Notes: a model not told the origin generated them from the sequence alone. A stretch of 64,000 nt of DNA from Streptomyces venezuelae (GCF_008642355.1 NZ_CP029193.1:5108001-5172000), one strand, 5' to 3'. Counted from the first letter of the stretch, positions 35,122 to 43,855 are shown. Program-made: numbers and translations.

Positions 35122-35832
35122 ATGATCTTCGGCCGCACGCCCGAGCTCCCCACCGCCGAGCAGGCCCTGAAGGGCCGGGCGACCCCGGAATTCGAGGTCC
35201 CCTCGCGCCACACGGTCCTCGGCAACCCGCTGCTCGGCCCCTACCCCGACGGCCTGGAGGTCGCGGACTTCGCGCTGGGCTGCTTCTGGGGCGCGGAGCG
35301 CAAGTTCTGGCAGACCGAGGGCGTCTGGACGACGTACGTCGGCTACCAGGGCGGCTTCACGGAGAACCCCTCCTACGAAGAGGTGTGCTCCGGCCTGACC
35401 GGCCACACGGAGGCGGTCCGCGTCGTCTTCGACCCGACGAAGGTCACGTACGCCGAGCTCCTGAAGCTGTTCTGGGAGTCCCACAACCCGACGCAGGGCT
35501 TCCGCCAGGGCAACGACGTCGGCACGCAGTACCGCTCGGCGATCTACACGCACTCCCCCGAGCAGGAGGAGACGGCGACGGCGTCCCTGGCGGCGTACCA
35601 GAAGGTCCTGACGGCCGCGGGCCACGGCACGATCACGACGACGGTCCTCCCGGCGGCCGACCGCACGTTCTGGCCGGCGGAGGCGTACCACCAGCAGTAC
35701 TTGGACAAGAACCCCGACGGGTACTGCGGCATCGGCGGGACGGGGCTCCAGCTGGACAGCCCGTCCGAGACGAACTGGGGCCGTGCTTGCCCGACGGGGA
35801 TCGCGCCCGCGCCGCAGACGGCGGAGCAGTAG
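35122..35832 (+). CDS. msrA: Peptide methionine-S-sulfoxide reductase
   Basis: Repairs oxidised methionine in proteins. 236 residues, at the long end for MsrA: an extra N-terminal segment of about 45 residues precedes the fold. Catalytic Cys is C54 in ALGCFWGAE; Glu and Tyr of the site lie in [12 protein letters not shown] and [10 protein letters not shown]; a resolving cysteine occurs in [10 protein letters not shown] near the C-terminus. ATG 35122 follows GAGGAGAGACC. The gene ends at a perfect hairpin shared with greA. Confidence 0.94.
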   Translation: MIFGRTPELPTAEQALKGRATPEFEVPSRHTVLGNPLLGPYPDGLEVADFALGCFWGAERKFWQTEGVWTTYVGYQGGFTENPSYEEVCSGLTGHTEAVRVVFDPTKVTYAELLKLFWESHNPTQGFRQGNDVGTQYRSAIYTHSPEQEETATASLAAYQKVLTAAGHGTITTTVLPAADRTFWPAEAYHQQYLDKNPDGYCGIGGTGLQLDSPSETNWGRACPTGIAPAPQTAEQ

Positions 35833-35842
35833 GCGGGAACAC

Positions 35843-35879
35843 GACAGAGCCCCGGCGCGCTTCGCGCCGGGGCTCTGTC
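35843..35879. terminator. Bidirectional hairpin terminator
   Basis: Perfect 17-bp arms (GACAGAGCCCCGGCGCG and complement) with loop CTT, between convergent msrA and greA. Confidence 0.85.
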
Positions 35880-35898
35880 AGGTCCGAGAAGTCAGGCG

Positions 35899-36396
35899 TC
35901 AGCCGGAGTACGGCTTGGCCGCGAGGATCTTGACCGAGGCGAACTTGCCGTTCGGCAGTTCGTACTGCGCGTCCTCGCCCACCCGCTTGCCGTTCACGCC
36001 GGTGCCCAGCGGGGACTGCGGCGAGTACGTCTCGATGTCGGCGCTCGCGTACTCACGGGAGGCGAGCAGGAACGTCAGCGTGTCGTCCTCGTCGCCGTCG
36101 AAGGCGATGGTGACGACCATGCCGGGCTCCACGACGCCGTCGTCGGCCGGGGCCTCGCCGACCCGCGCGTGCTCCAGGAGCTGGGTCAGCTGGCGGACGC
36201 GGAGCTCCTGCTTGCCCTGCTCCTCCTTGGCCGCGTGGTACCCGCCGTTCTCACGCAGGTCGCCCTCCTCACGCGCTGCCGCGATCTTCGCCGCGATCTC
36301 GGTGCGCGCGGGACCAGACAGGTACTCAAGCTCTTCCTTGAGCTTGTCGTACGCCTCCTGGGTCAGCCAGGTGACGTTGTCGCTGGTCTGGGTCAC
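35899..36396 (-). CDS. greA: Transcription elongation factor GreA
   Basis: Rescues backtracked RNA polymerase by stimulating transcript cleavage. 165 residues from GTG 36396 with GAGGAG five bases upstream; an in-frame ATG 10 codons earlier lacks an RBS. The N-terminal coiled coil has LTQEAYDKLKEELEYL and the acidic tip EEGDLRENGGYHAAKEEQG (Asp/Glu that reach the active site). The C-terminal FKBP-like domain ends YSPQSPLGTGVNGKRVGE. Divergence: the PxSPLGxALLGK consensus is altered to SPLGTGVNGKR, as in other actinobacteria. Confidence 0.95.
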   Translation of the reverse strand: MTQTSDNVTWLTQEAYDKLKEELEYLSGPARTEIAAKIAAAREEGDLRENGGYHAAKEEQGKQELRVRQLTQLLEHARVGEAPADDGVVEPGMVVTIAFDGDEDDTLTFLLASREYASADIETYSPQSPLGTGVNGKRVGEDAQYELPNGKFASVKILAAKPYSG

Positions 36397-36572
36397 AGGT
36401 GCTCCTCGTAGGTACTGGGAATACAAAGCATCGCCCTACCCAGAAGAATGTTCCTTCTCGGGTGGGCGAAACCACGAGCCTAACAATTCAGGCGCCCAAG
36501 GGGGAGGACATAAGCCATCAGATTTGCGTAGGCGCAGGTCGACGCAGGTGGCGGCCGTGAAGCTGCCCGACG

Positions 36573-37004
36573 TCAGTCGGAGTGGCAGCCCAGAAGCTCG
36601 ACGCTGGTGGCCTTCTTCGTCGTGCGGAGGGTGACGACGCGGTCGACGCGGTCCGTGTGCTCGTCGAAGCGGAAGTCCTTGCGGCCCACCTCGTCGCCCG
36701 ACTCGGCCTGCGAGCGCAGGGTGCAGTAGCCCTTGGCCCCGGCGTCCTTGCGGACCTCCAGGTGCGCCTTGACGGCGTGGTCCGAGACGACGTCGAACTT
36801 GATGACCTCGCCGCTGAGCTTCGTACCGTTGATGTAGTCGTATCCGAACCAGCCGACGACGCCGAGCAGCACGACGCCGAGCACCGAACCGACGATCTTC
36901 AGCTTGCGGTCGGCGGCTTCGTCGGCCGTGCGCGAGCGGCCGTACCGCCCTTCGGGAAGCCCCGGTGCGTGCCCCTCGGGGAGCTTCGAGCCCGCCGCCG
37001 CCAT
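36573..37004 (-). CDS. DUF4307 membrane protein
   Basis: 143 residues, ATG 37004. Short polar head with PEGRYGRSRTADEAADRKLK, one transmembrane helix (IVGSVLGVVLLGVVGWFGY, about 37-56), and an outer domain with DVVSDHAVKAHLEVRKD and two cysteines (CTLRSQ, LLGCHSD) that could form a disulfide. This is the DUF4307 pattern, found in actinobacteria directly divergent from mca, as here. The outer domain looks like a beta-sandwich. Role unknown; the tight linkage to mycothiol S-conjugate amidase suggests an envelope or thiol-stress context, by association only. Confidence 0.85.
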   Translation of the reverse strand: MAAAGSKLPEGHAPGLPEGRYGRSRTADEAADRKLKIVGSVLGVVLLGVVGWFGYDYINGTKLSGEVIKFDVVSDHAVKAHLEVRKDAGAKGYCTLRSQAESGDEVGRKDFRFDEHTDRVDRVVTLRTTKKATSVELLGCHSD

Positions 37005-37119
37005 GATCGTCCTCCAGGAACAGGGGATGCCGGAATTTTCCGCCCCCCGGTTCCGTCACTATAGAAGCCGCCTGATGCGCCGGAATCACGAGGGCGCCCA
37101 ATACCTTGAGGATCGAGTC

Positions 37120-38001
37120 TTGACTGAGCAGCTGCGACTGATGGCCGTACACGCCCACCCCGACGACGAGTCGAGCAAGGGCGCGGCCACCATGGCCAAG
37201 TACGTGGCCGAAGGGGTGGATGTGCATGTCGTGACCTGCACGGGCGGGGAGCGCGGCGACATCCTCAACCCGAAGCTCCAGGGTGACACCTACATCCAGG
37301 AGAACATCCACGAGGTGCGCAGGAAGGAGATGGACAAGGCCCGCGAGATCCTCGGCGTCAAGCAGGACTGGCTGGGCTTCGTCGACTCCGGTCTGCCCGA
37401 GGGCGACCCGCTGCCGCCGCTGCCCGAGGGCTGCTTCGCCCTGGAGGACGTCGACAAGGCGGCCGGTGAGCTGGTCCGCCAGATCCGCTCCTTCCGTCCG
37501 CAGGTGATCACGACCTACGACGAGAACGGCGGATACCCGCACCCCGACCACATCATGACCCACAAGATCACGATGGTGGCGTTCGACGGTGCCGCGGACC
37601 CCGAGAAGTACCCCGAGAGCGAGTTCGGCCCGGTCTTCCAGCCGCAGAAGCTCTACTACAACCAGGGCTTCAACCGTCCGCGCACCGAGGCGCTGCACCA
37701 GGCGATGCTCGACCGCGGCCTGGAGTCGCCCTACGGGGACTGGCTCAAGCGCTGGGACGAGTTCGAGCGGGTCGAGCGCACGCTGACCACGCACGTTCCG
37801 TGTGCCGACTACTTCGAGACCCGCGACAGGGCCCTGATCGCGCACGCCACGCAGATCGACCCCGACGGCGGCTGGTTCCGGGTGCCGATGGAGATCCAGA
37901 AGGAGGTCTGGCCCACGGAGGAGTACGAGCTCGCGAAGTCGCTCGTCGATACTTCCCTCCCCGAGGACGACCTCTTTGCGGGCATCCGCGACAATGCCTA
38001 G
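37120..38001 (+). CDS. mca: Mycothiol S-conjugate amidase
   Basis: Cleaves mycothiol S-conjugates of electrophiles and drugs to a mercapturic acid (exported) and GlcN-Ins (recycled). 293 residues from TTG 37120, behind GAGGA seven bases upstream; the same size as characterised Streptomyces/Mycobacterium Mca. Zinc ligands H13 and D16 in HAHPDDES and H144 in HPDH, with D15 as general base. It is distinguished from the paralog MshB by the KGAATMAKYVAEGVDV and QDWLGFVDSGLP segments. Divergent from the DUF4307 gene; a small membrane protein gene follows one base after its stop. Confidence 0.94.
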   Translation: MTEQLRLMAVHAHPDDESSKGAATMAKYVAEGVDVHVVTCTGGERGDILNPKLQGDTYIQENIHEVRRKEMDKAREILGVKQDWLGFVDSGLPEGDPLPPLPEGCFALEDVDKAAGELVRQIRSFRPQVITTYDENGGYPHPDHIMTHKITMVAFDGAADPEKYPESEFGPVFQPQKLYYNQGFNRPRTEALHQAMLDRGLESPYGDWLKRWDEFERVERTLTTHVPCADYFETRDRALIAHATQIDPDGGWFRVPMEIQKEVWPTEEYELAKSLVDTSLPEDDLFAGIRDNA

Positions 38002-38002
38002 C

Positions 38003-38233
38003 GTGAACGTACATCTGGCAATGACGCATCTCGTCCCTCTTGCCAAGGAGGTCGACGACGACAAGGTGACGCCCGGCGTGCTCGGCTTCATCGTCTTCGC
38101 GGTGATGGCGCTGGCCGTCTGGGGCCTCATGAAGTCGATGAACAAGCACATGCGCAAGGTCGACTTCAAGGACCCGGAGAGCGACACGGAGTCGGCGAAG
38201 GAGTCGGCCAAGGAGTCGGCCTCCCGGAGCTAG
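38003..38233 (+). CDS. Small bitopic membrane protein downstream of mca
   Basis: 76 residues if GTG 38003 is used; ATG 37994 (overlapping mca by 8 bp) and ATG 38021 are in the same frame and no clear ribosome site decides. One transmembrane helix (GVLGFIVFAVMALAVWGLM) follows a polar head ending AKEVDDDKVTP. The cytosolic tail is charged, with a KESAKESAS repeat. The gap of one base from mca implies co-transcription and translational coupling. The protein type, with the motif MKSMNKHMRKVDF, is conserved next to mca in streptomycetes, to my recollection. Function unknown. Confidence 0.75.
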   Translation: MNVHLAMTHLVPLAKEVDDDKVTPGVLGFIVFAVMALAVWGLMKSMNKHMRKVDFKDPESDTESAKESAKESASRS

Positions 38234-38252
38234 GGCTCCTGGAAAACCCGGA

Positions 38253-38278
38253 CCCCTCCCGCCCGAAGGCGAGAGGGG
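38253..38278 (+). terminator. Hairpin terminator
   Basis: CCCCTCCCGCC-CGAA-GGCGAGAGGGG with one mismatch, 19 nt after the stop of the mca-linked membrane gene and before the convergent small secreted gene. Confidence 0.6.
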
Positions 38279-38315
38279 ACTGAGTTCTGTGCCTGTGCTG
38301 CCGCGGTGCTTCCGG

Positions 38316-38507
38316 TCAGTCCATGACCAGGTCGCCGAAGGAGGCGATGTTGGCCTCGTTGTGCACGGTGTTGATGTCGCTGCCGCTCTCGATGCCGTAG
38401 CCGACGCCGTCGTTTCCGTCGTGGCCGTTGGCGGAGGCGACGCCCGCGCCGCCGAGGACGGTGAGGGCGGCCAGGACAGTGGTGGCTGCAGCAGTGCGGA
38501 TACGCAT
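38316..38507 (-). CDS. Small secreted peptide (63 aa)
   Basis: Signal peptide of about 26 residues (RTAAATTVLAALTVLGGAG ... ASA) and a 37-residue mature part starting NGHDGNDGVGYGIESGSD and ending ASFGDLVMD, acidic and without cysteine. ATG with AAAGGA upstream. Its signal peptide shares a TVLGGAG block with that of the chaplin encoded next to it, although the mature part has no chaplin domain. It could be a short surface-associated or signalling peptide. No known family recognised; it is expected to be exported intact. Confidence 0.7.
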   Translation of the reverse strand: MRIRTAAATTVLAALTVLGGAGVASANGHDGNDGVGYGIESGSDINTVHNEANIASFGDLVMD

Positions 38508-38674
38508 GAAGCGTCCTTTCCTTTGGGTGTGATCTCTGGGTGTGAAGATCGCGAGAAGGCTTGTCCGGCCGGTTCCGGCCGCACACCGCCTTCCGCTGAA
38601 ACCCACCCGTCCGCATCGCTCATGCGTCCGATACGCGGAGCGCGTCCGGGGGGCGCACATGGGGTGGCGGGCCG

Positions 38675-38917
38675 TCAGCCGTGGTTCTTGCAGTGGTTGC
38701 CGGTCGCCGGGTTCAGCAGGCCGAGCACGTCGACGGTGTTGCCGCAGAGGTTCAGGCCGAGGTCGACCGGGACCTGGACGTTGTTGCCGCTGAGGACGCC
38801 CGGCGAGTTGCCCGTCGTGCCCACGGCGTCCGGGCCGTCGGCGATCGCGGCGCCGGCGCCACCGAGCACGGTGACGAACGTGAGAGCGGCTGCGGTGACG
38901 ATGCTGCGCGTACGCAT
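38675..38917 (-). CDS. Short chaplin
   Basis: 80 residues: signal peptide to about residue 26, then a single chaplin domain NSPGVLSGNNVQVPVDLGLN, C58 in LCGNTVDVLGLLNP and C76 in GNHCKNHG. The two cysteines form the conserved disulfide. Chaplins self-assemble into amyloid-like hydrophobic films that let aerial hyphae break the water surface. No sorting signal, so a short (ChpE-H type) member. ATG 38917. None of the S. coelicolor chaplins I know is located beside mca, so this may be an additional lineage copy. Neighbours: a small secreted peptide and the STAND ATPase gene. Confidence 0.88.
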   Translation of the reverse strand: MRTRSIVTAAALTFVTVLGGAGAAIADGPDAVGTTGNSPGVLSGNNVQVPVDLGLNLCGNTVDVLGLLNPATGNHCKNHG

Positions 38918-39063
38918 GGATACCTCTTCACAGAAGGAGAAGGCGGTCCATGTGAGCGTCACCCGGGACGGCCGCGCGCGCTCTCGGCCGTAGCCCGTCA
39001 GTGGTGACAACACTTCGTTTGGGGGAAAGCGGGCACCCACCCCCCGGGGGTGCCACCGGTGAT

Positions 39064-42000
39064 TCAGCGCCGTTCCGGCACGTCCACCCCCATGACCTCC
39101 CGCGCATGCCGGCTCGGCACCATCCCCAGGCGCCACGCCTGCCAGCCCGCCTCCAGATCCGCGCCGCGCTCCAGGAGCAGCGCGTACGCCTCCAGGCACT
39201 CGGTGAGCTTCCCGTCGCGCGTCGGATGATCCTCGCGGGACAACTGGCTCAGCTCCTCCTGCGCGACCGCCGTGCCGATCTCCCAGCCGCCCGGTGAGGC
39301 GTACGGCAGCAGGGTGCAGCGCAGGAAACGGGCCCAGTCGCCGCCGCGGCGGTCGCCGTACGACGCGAAGAGCCCGATGGCCTCGTCGCACAGGCCGAGC
39401 GCCTGCTGACTGCGATTGTTGCCCGCGTCCACGACCACCAGCTCCAGGCACGTCCACGCCTCGCCGTGCGCGACACCGATGCGCTGGAAGTCGGCACGGG
39501 CGTCCACCAGGAGCTGCCGCGCGAACCCGGAGTTGCGCAGCGAACCGGTCTGGGCGGCCCGCTGGTCGCGGGTGACGCGCGCCGAGTGGTGCCGGGCGCA
39601 GGCCAGGCCGTACACGTCCCGCATCCGGGAGAACATCGTGCGGGCCCGCTCCAGGTCGCGGACCGCCTGGTCGAGGCTGCCCGCCTCCTCCAGGGCCTGG
39701 CCCAGGTAGTACAGGGACCACGCCACGCCGCGCGCGTCGTCGTTGTCGCGGTGCCGGGACACCGCCTGGCGCAGCCCGTCCACGGCCGGTGACGGATCGC
39801 CGTCGACGAGGCGGGCCCGCGCGAGCTGGGTCATGGCCCAGGCCTCGCCGCGCTGGTCGCGGGTGCGGCCGTACAGGTCGAGGGCGTCGCGCAGCTCGCC
39901 CTCCGCGCGCGGTACGTCGCCCATGCGCAGGCAGAGCTGGCCGAGCTGGAAGTGCGTCCAGGCCTCGCCGTGCACGGAGCCGCTCCGCCGGTGCAGGGTG
40001 AGCGCCGTCTCCAGCATGTCGAGGGCATGCGCGAGGTGGGCGCGGTCCCGCTCGACCGCCGCGAGGGCGTGCAGCGTCCAGGCGCGGTCACCTGCCAGTT
40101 CTTCGGCGGCCTGCAGGTCGAGCGCCTCGGTGAGCCGTGCCGCGGCCTCGGCCAGGTTGCCCTGGTGGTGCAGGGTGATGCCGAGGGAGCCGAGCGCGCG
40201 GGCGGCGGCGGCGTCCTGGTGGGCCTCGAAGTACAGGTCGACGACCGAGTTCAGCGTCGTACGAGACTGGTCGAGCTCACCCAGCTGGCGGGCGGCGATA
40301 CCGGTGCGCCACTGGACGCTACGGCCGAGAAGGCCCTGGTCGATGGCCTGGGTGAGTTCGTTGATCTCACCGAGCCGGTAGAGGTCGCCGCGCAGCAGGC
40401 AGTAGTCGCACAGGGCGCCCAGGAGGTTGAGCACGGCGCGCTGGTCGACGCCCTCCGCGTGCCGCAGCGCCGCCGTGATGAACGTCGACTCGTCGTCGAG
40501 CCAGCGCAGCGCCGCGTCGAGGGAGGCGAATCCGTGCTGCCCGGCCGCGCCCTTCAAAAGAGTGTCGGCGCGGGTGGAGGTCTTGCCGTCGACGAGGCGG
40601 ATCACGGTGTCGGCCAGCTCGCCGTAGCTGGCGATGAGGCGTTCCTGGGCGGCCGTGCGCTCGGCGGGCTCCTCCTCGTCGAGGAGCCGGGTGCGGGCGA
40701 AGGAGCGGACGACGTCGTGCAGGCGGTAGCGGCTGCCGGGCGGGGCCCCGTCGCCCCCGTGGTCGCGGGGGCGGGGCACTTCGACGAGGCCCGCGTGGGA
40801 CAGGGCGGTCAGCTGCCGGGCCGCCTCCTGCTCGTCCGTGCCGAGCAGCGCGGCGGCGGCGGCCACGCCCAGCGAGGCGCGCCCCGCGAGCGCGAGGCGG
40901 CGCAGCAGCCGCCTGGCCTGCTCCGACTGGTCGGCGTAGCGCAGCCACAGGACGCGCTCGACCGGCCCGACCTTGTCCGCCGGGCCGTACGCCGACAGGT
41001 CCGACGCGAGCCGGCTCGGCGTCCGTGGACCGAGCGAGGAGCCCGCGGCGCGCAGCGCGAGCGGCAGCCCGCCGCACAACTCCCTTATCGTGTCGGCCGA
41101 CTCGGCGTCGTAGGGCCCGGAGGTGTCCTGCGCGGACGCGCGGAGCAAGTCCTCCGCGCCCGCCTCGTCCAGCGCCTCGACCGGCAGGGAGTGCACCCAC
41201 GCGGGCAGGTCGCCGGGCAGTTCGAGGGGCTCCCTGGCGGTGACGAGGACGAGGCTGTCGGAGCGCTCCGGAACCAGCGTGCGGACCTGCTCGGCGTCGC
41301 CGGCGTCGTCGAGCACGATCGTCACCGCGAGACCGGTCAGGTATTGGTGGTAGAGCTCGCTGAGCCGCTTGAGCTGCTGTTCCTGCGAGGCGCGCTCGCG
41401 GAAGAGGAGCTGCTCGCGCGGGGCGCCCAATCGATTCAGCAGGTGCAGCAGCGCGTCACGCGTGGACATCGGGGACTCCTGCGGGGTGTCGCCGCGCAGG
41501 TCCACGACGCACGCGCCGCGGAACTGGTCCCGCAGGTCGTGGGCGGCGCGCACCGCGAGCGAGGTCCGCCCCGAGCCCGGCACGCCGTGCAGCACGACCA
41601 CCGTGGGCCTGGTGTCGGTGCTGGCGCGCGCCGCGTGCACCCACTGTGCGATCCGGCCCAGCTCGGCCCTGCGCCCCACGAAGGGTGCCGCCGTCTCGGT
41701 GAGTTGGGTGAAGGACTGCTGCAGGACGCTGCGCCTGCGCGCCGCGGCGCTCTTGTCCGTGCCGCGCAACTGCGGCGCGGACTTCTTCGCCGCGTGCGCG
41801 CCCGTCGACGCGGCGAGGACCCGCTGCTGGTCGAGGAAGGGCCGGATGCCGCGCACCTCCAGAGCCGTCAGCCACTGCAGCCGCAGCTGCTCGGGGCCGC
41901 CCGGCCTGCTGAGCTCGCCCGCGCGGCGGCTGGCCGCCGGGACGTGGGAGGCCGTCACCTTCAGGACGGTGGCCGCCGCGCCCGCCACGGCGACGACCGC

Positions 42001-42330
42001 ACCGGTCCCGAGGGCGGTGCCGACGCTGGTCCCGAACGACAGGTCGGACACGCCTGCCGCGAGCGCCGCAACCACCGCGACGAGCAGCGGAGTTCCCGCG
42101 CCCTCCTTCGCGTACCGCTGCCGGAAGCTGAGCCGCCCGGCGTCCGCCTCGTCGAGCGCTCCGGTGTACGCGCCGTACTCCTCCGCCGCCGTCTGCGCCA
42201 TGGCGTCGAGCGCGCCGCGTGCCCGCGACAGCAGCACGCTCCCGTCGAGGCGCCCGCCCGAACGGCGGACCTCCTCCTCCACGGCCCGCACCAACAGCCG
42301 CTCGGCCTCGGCCCGATGGCTGTCCCGCAT
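39064..42330 (-). CDS. STAND (NB-ARC) ATPase with transmembrane N-terminus and TPR repeats
   Basis: 1088 residues from ATG 42330 (GGAGGGGG 7 bases upstream). Order: helical head (1-75); two hydrophobic segments (about 79-95 and 102-122); linker; NB-ARC ATPase from about 215 with P-loop HGVPGSGRTS (248-257), Walker B ITIVLDD-like (TIVLDDA) and GGLPLALRAAGSSLG; winged helix; then a long TPR array (about 620-1060, repeats such as LGSLGITLHHQGNLAEAAARL and AWTHFQLGQLCLRMGDVPRAEG). AfsR-like architecture but with no SARP DNA-binding domain. The TPRs are probably sensors, and the membrane part may be the effector. Bacterial antiphage STANDs and regulators both have this plan; function unproven. Confidence 0.85.
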   Translation of the reverse strand: MRDSHRAEAERLLVRAVEEEVRRSGGRLDGSVLLSRARGALDAMAQTAAEEYGAYTGALDEADAGRLSFRQRYAKEGAGTPLLVAVVAALAAGVSDLSFGTSVGTALGTGAVVAVAGAAATVLKVTASHVPAASRRAGELSRPGGPEQLRLQWLTALEVRGIRPFLDQQRVLAASTGAHAAKKSAPQLRGTDKSAAARRRSVLQQSFTQLTETAAPFVGRRAELGRIAQWVHAARASTDTRPTVVVLHGVPGSGRTSLAVRAAHDLRDQFRGACVVDLRGDTPQESPMSTRDALLHLLNRLGAPREQLLFRERASQEQQLKRLSELYHQYLTGLAVTIVLDDAGDAEQVRTLVPERSDSLVLVTAREPLELPGDLPAWVHSLPVEALDEAGAEDLLRASAQDTSGPYDAESADTIRELCGGLPLALRAAGSSLGPRTPSRLASDLSAYGPADKVGPVERVLWLRYADQSEQARRLLRRLALAGRASLGVAAAAALLGTDEQEAARQLTALSHAGLVEVPRPRDHGGDGAPPGSRYRLHDVVRSFARTRLLDEEEPAERTAAQERLIASYGELADTVIRLVDGKTSTRADTLLKGAAGQHGFASLDAALRWLDDESTFITAALRHAEGVDQRAVLNLLGALCDYCLLRGDLYRLGEINELTQAIDQGLLGRSVQWRTGIAARQLGELDQSRTTLNSVVDLYFEAHQDAAAARALGSLGITLHHQGNLAEAAARLTEALDLQAAEELAGDRAWTLHALAAVERDRAHLAHALDMLETALTLHRRSGSVHGEAWTHFQLGQLCLRMGDVPRAEGELRDALDLYGRTRDQRGEAWAMTQLARARLVDGDPSPAVDGLRQAVSRHRDNDDARGVAWSLYYLGQALEEAGSLDQAVRDLERARTMFSRMRDVYGLACARHHSARVTRDQRAAQTGSLRNSGFARQLLVDARADFQRIGVAHGEAWTCLELVVVDAGNNRSQQALGLCDEAIGLFASYGDRRGGDWARFLRCTLLPYASPGGWEIGTAVAQEELSQLSREDHPTRDGKLTECLEAYALLLERGADLEAGWQAWRLGMVPSRHAREVMGVDVPERR

Positions 42331-42435
42331 ATGGGTTCCCCCTCCGAGAGCAACAGTTCCCTGCGGCCACAAGTGTCCTGCGTACGGGGCGCGGAAGCGA
42401 GGGTGACTGCGGGCAACCGTCGTCGACGCGGTACC

Positions 42436-43392
42436 TCAGCCCCCGTACTCGCGCAGCAGATCAATCATGTTGCGGAGCATCGGTATCGCCGCGTCCCCGA
42501 CTTTGTCCTTGTCGTTGAAGTGCATCAACTCGTTGCGTACTTCGCGCAGTTCGTCGAGGCGCTTGATGAAGGACTTGCGGTCCAGCGGCCACCCCAGCTT
42601 GTTCCACTGCTGCTCATTGCCGAGAACTTGCTGATAGTCCCCGTACGACAGCTGGTCGAAGGAGCTGAGATTGCGGAGTCCGTCCGGGTCACAGAGAGCG
42701 ATGACGTCCTGGAGGTCCAGGCCCTGGGAGATGAGCCGGCGGAGTTGCCGGTCGAGATCGCCGATGAGCAGGAACGGCCGGGCCGTGGCCCCGTATTCGG
42801 CGGCCACATCTGCCACCGTGATGATTCCTGCGATCTTGTTCGTCTGGTCCTTGACGAGGAGGAAGCCGAACTGTTCCAGATAGGGCAGAACGTCGATGAG
42901 GTGGTCGGAGTAGCTGACGGCGTGTGCTTGGACGATGGCCCGGGAGAACGGGGCCTCGCTGTCGGAGTGACGTGCCAGGGCGATGGACTCCCAGGTGACG
43001 GCCCCCTGGAGGTTGCGTGGCCCGTTGAGTACCGGCAGTTGCGAGTACCCGTTGAGCCGCATCTTGGTGAAGGCTTCCTCGAACTTCGCAGAGGAAGTCA
43101 CCGATTCCACGCCCCGAAGCGCCGAGGGCAGATTGCCCACCGTCTGCCCCTGGATGGGTTCGTCCCCCTCCTCTTCGTCGGAGTCCGCAGACTTCGGCGC
43201 GCCCGTCGTCCCGGTTCCCCCCTGTCCTGCCGCCGCCCCTTCCTGTTCCGGGCCCGACTCGGGCTCGGCTGTCGTCTCGTGATCGCCCTCGCTCTCCTCG
43301 GGCGGCCCCGTCAGGGTGACGCGGTCGTCGAGCCCCACGGCCGCGAAATCCGGGATGGTGGAGAGGCCGTGGTTGGCCAGTTCGGCGGAGAC
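42436..43392 (-). CDS. CBS-domain protein with C-terminal HEPN-like domain
   Basis: The coding frame reads SAELANHGLSTIPDFAAVGL from about 43389. No valid start codon is present at the natural position: the first codon is GTC (43390-43392) behind GAGGGCAG, so either a start was lost or a later GTG (43338) is used. Acidic linker (30-78); two CBS motifs (about 80-205: GNLPSALRGVESVTSSAKFEEA, GYSQLPVLNGP, GFLLVKDQTNKIAGIITVAD) that usually bind adenosyl ligands; then a helical domain ending LDELREVRNELMHF, with R286-N-x3-H291, the RNase motif of HEPN proteins. Possible ligand-gated RNase. Downstream of, and overlapping, the truncated Uma2 gene. Confidence 0.65.
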   Translation of the reverse strand, partial: VSAELANHGLSTIPDFAAVGLDDRVTLTGPPEESEGDHETTAEPESGPEQEGAAAGQGGTGTTGAPKSADSDEEEGDEPIQGQTVGNLPSALRGVESVTSSAKFEEAFTKMRLNGYSQLPVLNGPRNLQGAVTWESIALARHSDSEAPFSRAIVQAHAVSYSDHLIDVLPYLEQFGFLLVKDQTNKIAGIITVADVAAEYGATARPFLLIGDLDRQLRRLISQGLDLQDVIALCDPDGLRNLSSFDQLSYGDYQQVLGNEQQWNKLGWPLDRKSFIKRLDELREVRNELMHFNDKDKVGDAAIPMLRNMIDLLREYGG

Positions 43393-43733
43393 CTGCCCTC
43401 GACCACCAGAAGTACGTGCTCGGGGCGGGTGGGTGTGAGGTCGATGGTCTCCGCACGGTAGACGGTGACGTCCGGGCGGCGGTTCGTGAGCGGGGCGTCT
43501 TGCAGTCGAACATCGAAGTCCGTGTCGGCGTTCCAGTCGGGGCCCGCCGCGGCGTCCAGGGCATTGGCCGGGATCCGGGCCAGCCGGTCGTGCCGCATGG
43601 ACGCGCTGGGGCTCACGACGACCATCCCGTCCACGATCTCGATGCCGGAACACTGTTCCTCGGACCAGGAGTCGTACTGTTCCGCGCTGATCTGCGTGTG
43701 CATCCACGCGGGCGCCACCATCTCGGCGGCCAT
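43311..43733 (-). pseudogene. Truncated Uma2-family (PD-(D/E)XK) nuclease-like gene
   Basis: ATG 43733; the first ~115 residues match the Uma2 family: IEIVDGMVVVSPSAS, H, RRPDVTVYR and EHVLLVVE, the nuclease core with its active-site acidic residues. Right after VVE, at about 43400, similarity stops; the frame then runs 25 residues of unrelated sequence to a stop at 43311. In full-length Uma2 proteins (about 180-200 residues) another ~65 residues follow. The DNA instead continues into the CBS-HEPN frame, so a deletion seems to have joined the two genes. Probably inactive or an unusual fusion. Confidence 0.7.
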
Positions 43734-43855
43734 GGCGTACCTCCTTCTCGAGGGCGTTCGCCGGGTCCGGTGCCGCTGGGCCCAGCGTATTGTTCCCGGA
43801 GCGGTGGGGCGCCGTGCTCCGACGGGTCGGGGGTGGACTCCGGCAGGATGGGGGC

